NCBI GenBank assembly: GCA_013180625.2
Contig: SNVD02011092.1
Coordinates: forward strand, 372,001-436,000
Length of the DNA stretch: 64,000 bases
Reading direction: 5' to 3'
Source of the DNA: Boswellia sacra
Lineage: Eukaryota > Streptophyta > Magnoliopsida > Sapindales > Burseraceae
The stretch's first letter is position 1. Each line of letters opens with the position of its first letter. Position numbers and translations under genes: made by a program. This document shows, in pieces, positions 11,590 through 21,534 of the stretch. Below the pieces are notes generated by a model. That model did no database searches. It had not been told where the DNA came from and was given only the letters and a program-made list of their open reading frames with translations.

Positions 11590-12132
11590 ATGGATAATGA
11601 AAACATTCTTTCAGCCCTTCAAAAACGCTTTCCATCACTCTCTCAAAATGCTTTGGTAAACATCTATAAAGCATGATTTAACAGACTTAGGATGTTGATG
11701 ATTAAGAAAATGCCTGTGGACATCCGCTGGTTAATCGAAGCTAAGGTTAGATTAGCTGGTGAATCTGAAATTGACTTTACAGCATACATGCCTAGTCTAG
11801 GAAAAAGCACTCTCGCCAAAAAGCGACGTGCTAAAAGGTTACAAGTCTGTTATAGGTGTGCTAGATGGAATTGTAACCAAAAATGTCATTCTTTAGGATT
11901 TGTGTCTAAAAATAGGGAAGATAAGTTATAGTTCATCAAAGATGGACTGAGTAAAGAATCGTTAGATAATATCTTACTGACTATTGAGAATCATTCTTGT
12001 GGATTAGTGCAAAGAGAACTAATGAAATTGTGGACACAATTCCGAATGGAATATCAACAATATAGTCCAGTAAATCTAACTCTAAATGATCCAGTTTGCC
12101 AGTTTGCAAGAAAACTGGATGGAAAGATGTGA
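11590..12132 (+). pseudogene. ORF-X of element B' (basic, cysteine-cluster accessory protein)
   Basis: A 180-codon frame starts at ATG and is broken by a TGA before the conserved RLRMLM segment and by a TAG after NREDKL. The central motif is complete: GKSTLAKKRRAKRL, then C-x2-C (VCYRCAR), N-C, K-C-H and SLGFVSKNREDK. The C-terminal part reads FIKDGLSKESLDNIL and LWTQFRMEYQQY. It is the best-preserved copy across the cysteine cluster. It lies 424 bp upstream of the LOG-like gene. Confidence 0.65.
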
Positions 12133-12556
12133 GCCACAATTATTCGTGAATTTTTCATATTATTGTTTCTCTCTTATGTTTTTTTTTATCACTATTTTTT
12201 TCTTTCTTCTTTCTTTTTTCCTCATTGTTTATCATGTTATTATTATTATTTAGTCATTTTTTATTGTGTATCTTTTAGTTTTGACAAACCACGTAGCGTT
12301 TCATAAATTCAACGTAGGAGATAAGTCAAACTTTTCATGCTTCACGTGGGAGACAAGTGTGACGGTTTTGTCAAACCCCGCCGAAAGCATATCTCATTTT
12401 TTCAAATCTTGGGGTGATAAATCTGCATCGAGCAACCCCCACCAAAATTATGTCCCCATGTGTCAAATTTGAGAGTTTTATAACCTGTCTTGCACTTGAA
12501 TAGCATAATACTTAATGTGCATCATTGTCTTACACAAGGTTATAACCCTTGTAGAA

Positions 12557-13207
12557 ATAGAGAAAACACCAATTCGATGATCCTGCAATATATGCATATT
12601 TTGCGGCTCGCAATTTGGTAAAAATGGAGAGTTTACAACAGCAGCTCTTGATCTTGGTAGGACATTAGCTGAGAGGGGTATTCATTTGATTTATGGCGGG
12701 GGTAGTCTTGGGTTAATGGGGTGTGTGTCAATAGCTACATCCCTAGGAGGGAGCAAAGTTCTCGGCATTATCCCTAAACCATTAGCTGTACGAGATATCG
12801 TAGGTAACACAATCGGGGAAGAGTTACAGGTCTCTAGCATGCATGAGCGTATTGCACATATGGTTGTTAAGTCCGATGCATTTATAGCTTTGCCTGGTGG
12901 CTATGGTACATTAGAGGAGATATTTCAAATCACCCCTTGGGCACAGCTAAACATCCATCGGAAACCCATTGGTTTGTTAAATATCAATAATTTTTTTGAT
13001 GGTTTGTTGTCCTTTATTGATCAAGCTGTAGAAAAAAATTTCATCTCACCTTCAGCGAGGCAAATCCTGGTTACAGCTTCAACTGCAGGCGAGTTAATTG
13101 ACAAACTATAAGAATTTGTCTATTCGCCTGATCCAATAATGGCTCAGGTAGATTGGTTTGGAGAAGGCAATAAAAGGCGTAGACTAGATTTAACACTCCA
13201 TCTGTAA
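12557..13207 (+). pseudogene. LOG-like gene captured by element B', nearly complete
   Basis: This copy has an uninterrupted frame from about 12590 (CIFCGSQFGKNGE) to KL at 13111 and then one stop before the tail (EFVYSPDP, RRRLDLTLHL). Seen in order: the FCGS loop, the YGGG-LGLMG nucleotide-binding turn, PKPLAVRDI, SMHERIAHM, the signature PGGYGTLEE and TPWAQLNIHRKPIGLLN. These are LOG-family landmarks (lysine-decarboxylase-like fold, cytokinin phosphoribohydrolase). The family's conserved MHxRK is MHERI here, so the lysine is missing. The position matching the start in A and C is ATA, and a TGA lies just before CIFCGS. It has no introns. Length without the tail is close to a normal LOG of about 215 residues. 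Confidence 0.8.
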
Positions 13208-14940
13208 TCTCTATCTACTGGTTTGCTTCGTTTTTGTTTGTTTTTTTTATTGTGTTTATTTGAGATTTTTCATGTCATTTCTTTTGAGATTTTTCAAGTT
13301 ATTTCTTTCGCCCCAGGTAATATTTTCTAATCTTGGCTTTTACAGTGGTGGCTTAAAAAGTTTTAGTCCTCTTGAAACGCATTATGGATCTCTTTAATCC
13401 ATAATGGCAGAATAAGGAGGCTAACTTTTAAACGTTTTAGACCCATTCTAACTGACTTGTTTTCATTTGCTGACTTGTTGAACTTTATTAGTTTATGAGT
13501 AAGTTTAGTTTTATGTAATTTAGAGTTGTTATGTGTTTTGTCTTTATCAGTTTCGATTCAAAAAGAGAAATTTGTGGAAAAAAACTTGAGAATGGCAGAA
13601 TATGGGGTTTCTTGAACCCTTGAAACGCATTCTCTTTAAATAAATCTGTAGTTTGTTTATTTCATGTTGTTTGAAGTGTCTTGTTTCTTGTTTTGTTCTT
13701 TCGTAATAAAGGTATATAGGCTGGAAACCTTAAGTCTGCAGGCTATTGGTCCTAAGGATTGTTGAAATATACAATTTTGACTCAGGTGTAACAACGCCAC
13801 GTACCTCTTTTCTTGCATTTTGTGGGTCAATGATAACACAATGTTGAATTAAGAATAACTCTTGGAAAATGATAGATGATGCACGGATTTGTATGCTTGA
13901 AATGTATATTGGTTTTTGCTTTACTTTTGATTCCTTGCACAACATTGAGCACCGAGCCATTATCACTTAGTTATTTGTTTACTTAGAGAAAGTTTATGTA
14001 ATTTAAGTGTTTCTTCAGATTTCAATGAATTCTAGAACTTGTTTGATGGTCACTCGAGGCGAAATCCTAGATTGTGCAACATTAGGGAAAAGATTTAGGC
14101 CATCTTTGGACCATTTGAGCCTTAATAGCCAACCTTGACTGACATTGCTCCCTAGTTACCTCTTTGAGCCTCTATAAGCATTTTTCTTTGTTAACTCACT
14201 AAAAGATTTCCTAACCTCAATTGATTTTTTTTTCCAAACAGTTTATCCCTTACCTATGAGCATCTAGATCATTCACGATTACATTTTGAGCTATGTTCTG
14301 GTTTTGAGAAGTTAGAGGAGGTTGGGTTGTGTCATGAGCAATGCAAGTGAGTTTTATTGTGTTTGTAAAAAAAAAAAAAAAAGAAAGAAAAAAAGCAATC
14401 TGTACTTATCTTCCACTTACTTAAATATTGAGGATAATGTGTTGTTTAAGTGTGGGGGAGGGGAGGTGTAGTAAAAAAACAAAAACAAAATGAAAAAAAA
14501 GAAAAAAGAGAAAAAAAGAAAAAAAAAAGAAGAAAAAGAAATCTATACCCTTGAGTGTTCTTAAAAAGAATGAAACAACAAAGTCCTACTTGATCCTTGG
14601 TGTTGTGCATGTCTACATTAGTGGAGAGTGACTTGAAAAGTAGGCCTATGAAGTTCATTTATACACACATATTCACTTTTAAATATGATTCATTTTTATG
14701 CATAAACTCATCCGGGTTACAAATGATTAGGTGAAAATGGCTCTACACACATACACTTGAGGAATTGAAGTGAAGCGAAACTAATATTTGAGATAAATTT
14801 TTTATCAAGTGCATTATTTTGAAGTTTTCCTTAGGTTATAATTAAGTACAATCTTTAAGGCCTATTTGCAAGTTGAAGCATTTGTGTGTTTTCCTTTGTT
14901 TCTCGAGTTTTGTTTTCCTTTGTTTCTCGAGTGTTGTTCT
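13208..14940 (+). other. 3' untranslated region of element B'
   Basis: No gene is seen. The segment contains two inverted repeats near 13380-13406 and 13588-13634 built on the shared motif CTTGAAACGCATT...AATGGCAGA, plus A-rich runs at about 14370-14395 and 14475-14535. Parts align with 3593-5098 of element A. Confidence 0.5.
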
Positions 14941-15058
14941 CCTTTTGCAAAAACTGGACAGTCATCATCTTCATTATCAAAGATTCAACTCTCCATAACT
15001 AGTTTTTCTTCTATCTCTATTTTCATTTATGTTTAAGACATGTTTATATTGTGTTCCT

Positions 15059-15212
15059 CTTGGAAAAAATGCTTCTAGAGTATGGGTGGATGATGTTAAA
15101 CAACCTTCAGCATCATTGTAGAGAACAAGTGCTGATATGGAAACAATAGAAGATGCTAGAGGAAGTTCAGTTGCTTGGCCAACTGAAGCAATCGTCATGA
15201 TAGATGACTGCT
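15059..15212 (+). pseudogene. CACTA-associated protein fragment
   Basis: A plus-strand reading gives PLGKNASRVWVDDV, TSADMETIEDARG and SVAWPTEAIVM with an in-frame stop between the first two. The pattern resembles the C-terminal domain found in some plant transposon-encoded proteins (RVWVD ... TIEDAVG-T-VAWP type). A possible donor-like GTAAG follows at about 15216. It lies at the junction between the retrotransposon fragment and the CACTA interior and is probably part of the CACTA coding region or of captured DNA. The family identity is tentative. Confidence 0.4.
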
Positions 15213-15849
15213 AATGTTGGTAAGTTTTCTATTCCCGGTTGTACTTCATTCTTTATATGTTAGTTGTATATAAAAGTGTCTAGAGACTATTTATGAAAGC
15301 AAGGTTCCCAAGTTTTAAAATAAAATTCAATCATAATTTTGTTTATAGTAAAATATAATCCTAGTTTTCTTATAATAATTTTGTCCTTTTCTCCAAACTT
15401 ATTATTCTAAGAATGCCTATTAAGGTATTATTTCTAATGAATTTTTCAAATGTTCTATAGAGTTGATGATAAGAAGTGGATGAAGGTTTATTGCCATAAA
15501 GTACCTTTTGGATATAGCCAATGCAATGTACATATGACATAGGTCTCATGGGAGTTGAAACAAAGAAGCTATCAAATTTTTTGGAACTCTAGCTTTTGAC
15601 TAGGATACAAGTTATTACGTTAAGCTCTTTGTTTAGATATCACTCTTTGGGAAAGATGGACTTTGATATGTAAACAAAGTTTAGTTGAATGTTGATTACG
15701 CACTTTCAATACTAGATTTATATGTGATGACTTCTACTTGAGCAATTCATGATATATATGAGTACGTGAATGTGCCTATTATGATTTATAAATATTTAAG
15801 AATTATTATGTACATATTGGTAAATAACATAAAATTTATAACTTTTAAG
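15213..15849 (+). other. CACTA interior, no intact gene
   Basis: Short coding-like stretches occur (for example near 15460-15530, KKWMKVYCHKVPFGY) but are broken by stops. No family is assigned. Confidence 0.35.
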
Positions 15850-16444
15850 AAATGATACATTATTATCATTGAAATGTCCAATTGTATTAAATCACAAATT
15901 TTACAATAACGAAGAATGCTATGAAATAAATTAAAAAAATTATATTATAACATTTTTTTAGTGTTATAAGATATATTTTATATATTATGAAGTCATGGAT
16001 ATGGTAGCAATTATAACATTCATATGCAAGCTGTGAATTTTATAGCATTCATCAATGTCATGTAAACATTGAAAATTGAAAATAAATTATAGCATTATGA
16101 AAACGCTAAGAATTTTATAACACTCATGAATGTTATGTAAACATTGGAAATTAAAAATAAATGATAGCATTATGAAAATGCTATAATTTTATAGCATTCA
16201 TGAATGTTATGTAAACATTGAATATTCAAAATAGATTATAGCATTTTGAGAAAGCTATAAATACAACTTATAGATAACATTTTTCAAGTGTTGTTACAGG
16301 TATATGAAATGCTATTGTTTTATAGCATTTTTTATGGATGCTATAGAGAAAGCATAGCATGGGAAGTTATAACATTCAGAAAATGCTATGAAAACCGTAC
16401 AACAACATTTATGGCATGTTATGAAATCCCACTTTTGTTGTAGT
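15850..16444 (-). repeat. Subterminal repeat array and end of a second CACTA-like element
   Basis: Three units of about 80 bp (starting near 16031, 16113 and 16192) share TTATAGCATTCATGAATGTT and ATGTAAACATTG, each with ATAGCATT...AATGCTAT inverted pairs. The array ends with TTTTGTTGTAGTG at 16432-16444, a typical CACTA-type terminus. No matching left end was found, so this is one end of an older or truncated element nested in the first. Confidence 0.55.
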
Positions 16445-17074
16445 GCAATTTTCCACTAAGATCCCATTTGGTCGCTATATATATTATTCTGCAACCATTT
16501 AAACGTGGTAGTTAAAGCTCTTGGGGTTCCTTACCATTTTATCGACCAAAATTTTGGTCGCAGAATGAAATTTTCTGCTACAATTCGACATGGTCACTGT
16601 ATGTGCCATTCTACGACCATTCATTATGGTAGCCAAATCACTTGGGAAAATAGATTTCCTTAACCTTTTAGCAACGAAAATGTTGGTCGCAGAATGAAAT
16701 TTTCCGCCACCATTTCTTTTAGTTGCTATGGATGACGTGACATCTAGCTACCACTTCTCTGGTGGCTAAATATGATTTTGGGACAATATCTCTTAACCTT
16801 TTCAGCGACCACAATTGGTCGCGAAAAGCTTCTTTCAGCTATGAAACATTCAATGGTCGCTAAAAGATAATTTTCCACCACTTGATTTTCTGCCACTAAA
16901 ATTGTTTTCGTCGCTAGATAAGGATATGGCGACGAAATATTGGTCGCTGAAAAAAATTTTTACTTCTCAGCTTTGGCCACCACCTTCAGCTACGAATATA
17001 TACTTTTGTCGCAGAATCAAACATATTGCTACCAATTTCCATCTGTCGTCGAAAATTTGGTCGCTAAAGGGTAG

Positions 17075-17087
17075 TTTTCTTGTAGTG
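17075..17087 (-). repeat. Right terminal inverted repeat of the CACTA element
   Basis: TTTTCTTGTAGTG is the exact inverse of the left end and is followed by the AAA target duplication. Confidence 0.9.
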
Positions 17088-17090
17088 AAA

Positions 17091-17580
17091 CTTGGTTTTG
17101 ATTTTCGCCACTTCTAAATTGCCTTGACTTCCCTTTTTTTTTTTGGCAGATTTTAAAAGGCTAAAAGATATCCAACCTCTAGGTGTCTGAGAATAAAACG
17201 CCTTCTCATGTATTGAGAGGATAAAAATTGGATATTTTGTGTGCACTATGCAGTTCGTGACAAATTGAATACTTTCAATTCCGAGGCATTATAACCTTTG
17301 GGGTTGACCAATTGTACTTTCTTACCATTCATTAGTAGTTCAAATATTGTGATCCTTTTTGTTTTGCGCTCTGTCCCTCTCTCTCTCTACTATTGTTCCT
17401 ATTCCAACTAATTATTTTCAATCAACAAGTATATCTTCTTTTAAGAGGAAAATTAGAGAATCAAATGCATGCAATATCTTGCGCAATAATCGTGTGAACA
17501 CACAAATATTTCTGCAATCGCAAATAAAAAAGTTAGAATATGAATGTTTATGTTGGTTACCCTGAACTATTACTGAAAAA
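17091..17580 (+). other. Continuation of the host locus right of the CACTA insertion
   Basis: The segment aligns with 26963-27430: the starts (AACTTGGTTTTGATTTTCGCC and AACTTGGTTTTACATTTGCC) and later stretches near 17280-17330 and 17460-17510 correspond in order. Together with 9270-9425 it forms the 3' flank of the cysteine-rich peptide gene. Confidence 0.6.
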
Positions 17581-17869
17581 ATATAAAAAGAACCCCCTAA
17601 TTACCTAACAGATAATCCAATATATAAAGATACTGAGAGAGTAACAATTAAAGGTTAAACAAAAAAACCAATTTTGTTCATCAACTATAACCATCAATTC
17701 AATGTAATAAAAATTTAGGGACCAAATTAACTTTCAGACTTTTCAGATTGCCTTTTAGCTTTGAATAAATATGCTATGCCTTGCTTAGCCATCAGTTCTT
17801 CCTTTTTTTGTTAAAACTATAATTATAATTAAATATGCTAATTTTTTTTTATGTCCCAGTTTCGACTCT
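17581..17869. other. Intergenic, nothing recognised
   Basis: AT-rich sequence without a supported feature. Confidence 0.35.
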
Positions 17870-18663
17870 CTTCCAAAGTGAACACTTCATCAATCACAAT
17901 AAACTTCAACAATGGCGAATCCAACATAATTAATTCATCATTAATTAAGGAAGTCAAACAATTCGGTAATTTTTTATTTTTTTGTAAAATAAGTGAAAAA
18001 TGGTAGTTGAATTTGATAAATTAAGTGAGAGAAAGTTGCTAGCTAGAAAATTTGAGTGTTGAAGCTGCTGGAGAATTTTATGGTGGTTGGACCATGGTGA
18101 AAGAATGAATAAAGAATAGAAGAGAAATTAGAGGCTAGAAGATGCAAGAAAATGGAGGAAGAAATTGATTTCCGTTCATGTGTAAAATTACAAAGGAAGG
18201 GGCCCTATTTATAGACATGAGAACCACCTCATGCCGCATCTTCGCCCCTCTGGCACTACCTTAGCTTGACGAGAACAAATTACAATTGGCCAAAATATTA
18301 GCCAATAAAATTCACACAACACAAAAGCTTAATAGCTCATGTTGCAAGAAAAGATTGACAAGTGGTCAAAAATCCATCGTGCAATTTACAACACTCCCGT
18401 TTTGATTCTACCATTTAAAATAATTGTAATTGACTTTATTAAGAAAAAAGACCCAGTATGACAAAAACCAAAGTAAAGAAATATAATTATACAATAAATT
18501 ATGAAGCGGTGTTGGACGTGCTTCTATTGCCCCATTAAAAACCTTGCCAGGAAACCCAATGGGACAAAACCTAGTTAAAGGAAAAAAGAGTACAATGCAC
18601 ATGTCTCTACAATGCTCCCTTTGATGACTAATCCCCCTGATCATGGTAGAAGAACTGTTAGTG
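17870..18663 (-). mobile_element. Copia-type LTR and adjoining internal 3' end
   Basis: On the minus strand, an internal 3' segment (18663-18394) ends in a polypurine tract AAACGGGAG, followed directly by TGTTGTAAATTGCACGATGG as the LTR start at 18393. A TATA box (CTATAAATAGGGCCCC) lies at about 18215-18200 in the LTR. The internal stretch with GTTTTGTCCCATTGGG and CTGGCAAGGTTTTTAATG is typical of plant Copia 3' regions. The far LTR border is uncertain; no coding domains remain. Confidence 0.55.
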
Positions 18664-19314
18664 AATTTTATTCACCAATTTATTGATCTTACAATTTAAA
18701 TTTTGATTAAATATTTAGTAAAATAAGGAGAAAATAATGTGGTGTTTTAGTTAGATGCAGATTCTTTTGAAAAGAAGTGGATTCCTAATAAAGGACATCA
18801 AATCTATAAGAAAACAGAGTTTAAAGAGGAAAATTTGAAGCTTTAAGTCATAGATGTGGCGCTTCCGCGCAACACAAGGTGGCACAGCAGTGCAATATCG
18901 AGTGATTTGTACATCATGCTACTAGTAACTTTGCACTCCCATGCAAGATAATTGGTGCCGCAGCGCGAAATCAAGAAATAGATACAACATCCAAACCAGA
19001 GAGATGGCGCTCCAGCGCCACCATACCTGCACTCCTAGCGAGCCCAGGATTCCTTTTTCAGCTTGGATTTGACTTCTTTCTTTGATAGAATATGAATTGA
19101 ATTCTTTCTTTGTTTTAATTAATATTAAACTAAATAACTTGATTTTAGATTTAATTCTATTTTCAGTTTTTACTTATAATTTTGCTTCATTTCATATTAG
19201 CAGTTGCATGCGAAACTTTGGAGGCAAGGACCTATTACTTTTGGATTGTGAGATAGAAAGAACCAGTCGAAAGAATAGAAAGGAAAAGCACGAGAAGTAC
19301 AAACAAACAATTGT
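18664..19314 (+). other. Leader/LTR remnant upstream of a Gypsy gag
   Basis: The stretch at 18855-19040 contains several GC-rich palindromic words such as TGGCGCTCCAGCGCCA and GCCGCAGCGCG that stand out in this AT-rich window. It probably belongs to the leader or LTR of the element whose gag follows. No gene is seen. Confidence 0.35.
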
Positions 19315-19955
19315 GATGGCTGACACTATGGAAGGAAATAGAGAAAGAGCTATGATTCGAGCAAATCCAAGACTCATAGACCACATCATCCCTATGGTGA
19401 CAGGAGTTCATCAAGCTATAAGGAAGCTAGCCATTCAAGCAAACAACTTTGAGATTAAGCCAGCTACTATGCAGATGATTCAACCATCTACATATCATGG
19501 ACTGCCTTATGAAGATCCTAATGCTTATCTTGCAAATTTTGTTGAAATTTGTGAAACATTCAAGTTTAATGGAGTCTCAAATGATTTTATTAGACTATGG
19601 TTGTTTCCTTTTTTATTAAAAGATAAAGCTAAAGGCTGGTTGAATTATTTGCCTGCAGATTCCATCACTATTTGGCAGGAGTTAACCACCAGAAATTTCT
19701 TGCAAAATTTTTTCCACCATCCAAGACAGTCAAGCTAAGAACGGAGATCTCTAACTTTGCGCAATATGAGTGAGAGTCTCTATATGATGCATGGGAAATA
19801 TTCAAGGAATTGTTTGGAAAATATGGTCATCACGGCTCAGCCAAATAGATGCAAGTCCAGACATTCTACAATGGTTGGGACAAACAACATGTACTTTCAT
19901 AGATGCAGCTTTTGGAGGTGCCTTTCAGAATAAAACACAAGATGAGGCATATGAC
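19315..19955 (+). pseudogene. Gag fragment of another Ty3/Gypsy element
   Basis: The frame from ATG (19315, MADTMEGNRER) to 19738 reads as retrotransposon Gag: PSTYHGLPYEDPNAYLANF, then FLLKDKAKGWLNYLP and WQELTTRNFLQNFF, the usual Athila/Tat-type capsid pattern (Pfam Retrotrans_gag). After 19738 it continues only by frameshift and through stops (SLYDAWE, FKELFGKYGHH). It is cut at 19955 by the LTR of element B. It is a different lineage from the Gag of elements B and C. Confidence 0.7.
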
Positions 19956-21347
19956 TGATGAACACTTAAATATGTATACTTAATAAGAGTTTAATTCATC
20001 ATATTGCATTAATAGTTTCATTAAATTCCTCAACTCAAGCATATTTGTAGCATTTGCATCTTTGGAATTAACTTTCTCTTAATTTTGGTTTTGTTACAGG
20101 TTCGGTAAAATGGGCATAACTTTCTATTTATAGATCAGAATGGTGCAAATCTTAATGTTTTAGAAAGCTGATTAACTTATCTACAAGATTACATTTCACA
20201 AGCATATCAAATTTGGGATCATAGTGGACCAAAAATGGGCTTGAAGTGAACCCATCTGTAGATTCGGCCCAACTTGACCATGCCTCAGTATTTTGACCAT
20301 ATCTCTCAAAATACATATCCAAATTGTATAAACCAAGATGTTATAAAAAGCTGAGAGAAATTTCTACGACTTTCATGAAGATGTGTTATTAAAATTCTTA
20401 ATAATTCAATATCAAAATTGGTGGTAAAAGTTAGTTCACTTAATTACCCCAATTGTCAAAGTTGGTGCATCCAATATTTGACAATTATTCCCTTGTAATT
20501 TTATAAGTTTGCCCCTGAATGTATCTACAAATAGAGGTGCCTTGTGACTCATTAGGGCATCTTGGCCTTGCCTGGAATATCTTAGCCTTGGCTGGGATCT
20601 TGTATTGTGTTTCTCTCTTGTGTTTTAATGTTATTAATGAATTTCCTTTTTCTTGCAATTTGTGTTATTTCTTTTATAATGTCTTTCTAATTTCTCTTTT
20701 GCTAAGGTGAAAGGGTGAAACCCTTGATATGGGAATAAGGATTCTCTAACCCTTTAATATGTGCTTAATAATCATAATCTTGTGTTGTTTATATGATTTA
20801 TATTCATCTCTCTAATCAATCTTGACACCACTCGTAAAGTAGAGGTCTTGATCTATTGTCGACAATCCTTGGCACATCAAATGCTTGGATCCTTTCTAGA
20901 TGTCGTATGGTTTTTACTTACCGACACAAATCTAGTTAGGAACCTTGATTTGTTGTAGACGTATTGTGATTGGCACATTGGATGCTTGAACCCATTTACA
21001 AGTAGTGGTATAAATATTGGTAACGAAACAAATATAATTCATATAACTAAAACAGGTTGTTTATCTTTATTTGAAATATCAAGGGCGGATCCCCTAACCT
21101 TAGCTCTTATTATTATTGTGTTAATTTCTCTTGTATTCTAATTATTCTCATTTATTGTTTAAGAACTTGTTATTTACTCATATTTGTTGATATTATCTTG
21201 CTATCCCTTTGAATCATCCATATTATATTTGCTTACTTATAGTTTGTAGCGCTTAAATCCCCTTCCTTGTGGATCGACCCCGATCTCACCGGGTTTATTA
21301 CTTCAACACTCCTATACTTGGGAGACAATCCTATTTCGGATTTGTCA
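19956..21347 (+). repeat. 5' LTR of element B
   Basis: It begins TGATGAACAC, ends GGATTTGTCA and is 1392 bp long. It is homologous to both LTRs of element C. The TATA box has decayed to TACAAATAGA (about 20526). Confidence 0.85.
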
Positions 21348-21353
21348 AGTTTT

Positions 21354-21371
21354 TGGCGTCGTTGCCGGGGA
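21354..21371 (+). promoter_or_regulatory. Primer binding site, tRNA-Asp type, element B
   Basis: TGGCGTCGTTGCCGGGGA, six bases after the LTR, matches the complement of the plant tRNA-Asp 3' end with one mismatch. It is where minus-strand DNA synthesis would start. Confidence 0.8.
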
Positions 21372-21534
21372 AGGTAAAATTTGGCGTACAAAATTGTAAG
21401 TATTTTCTTTTCCCATTTCTATTTTTATTTTTCTTGCATGTGTTCATCTTTTCGTTCTCTTTGCATTAGTTGGTAAATTGTTTGTAGCCAATCATTTTCT
21501 TTGAAAAACATACGCATACCCAACCAAGAACATA

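Larger units (their letters stand above)
11479..15058 (+). mobile_element. Element B': fragment of an A-type retrotransposon nested in the CACTA element
   Basis: The fragment matches element A from position 234 onward: leader, ORF-X, LOG-like gene and 3' untranslated region. It ends with a piece of the A-type LTR (14940-15058, matching 5630-5750) in which the start of the LTR has been deleted. No gag, pol or 5' LTR is present. It interrupts the CACTA coding region. Confidence 0.75.
9426..17087. mobile_element. CACTA (En/Spm) transposon, 7.66 kb, with nested insertions
   Basis: The left end is CACTACAAGAAAATC and the right end is the reverse complement over 13 bases (TTTTCTTGTAGTG). It is flanked by AAA on both sides (9423-9425 and 17088-17090), matching the 3-bp target duplication of CACTA elements. 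Both ends carry many short subterminal repeats of the type TTGGTCGCT/AGCGACCA (9450-10000 and 16450-17080). A paralogous host segment near 26961 reads AATAGAAACTTGG without interruption and shows the empty site. The interior has transposase-related exons on the minus strand and a retrotransposon fragment. Confidence 0.9.

Noticed and set aside
12686..13111. A functional host LOG gene
   Set aside because: It lacks introns and a valid start, has a stop before the tail and one before FCGS, and sits inside a retrotransposon fragment with two sister copies in the same context.
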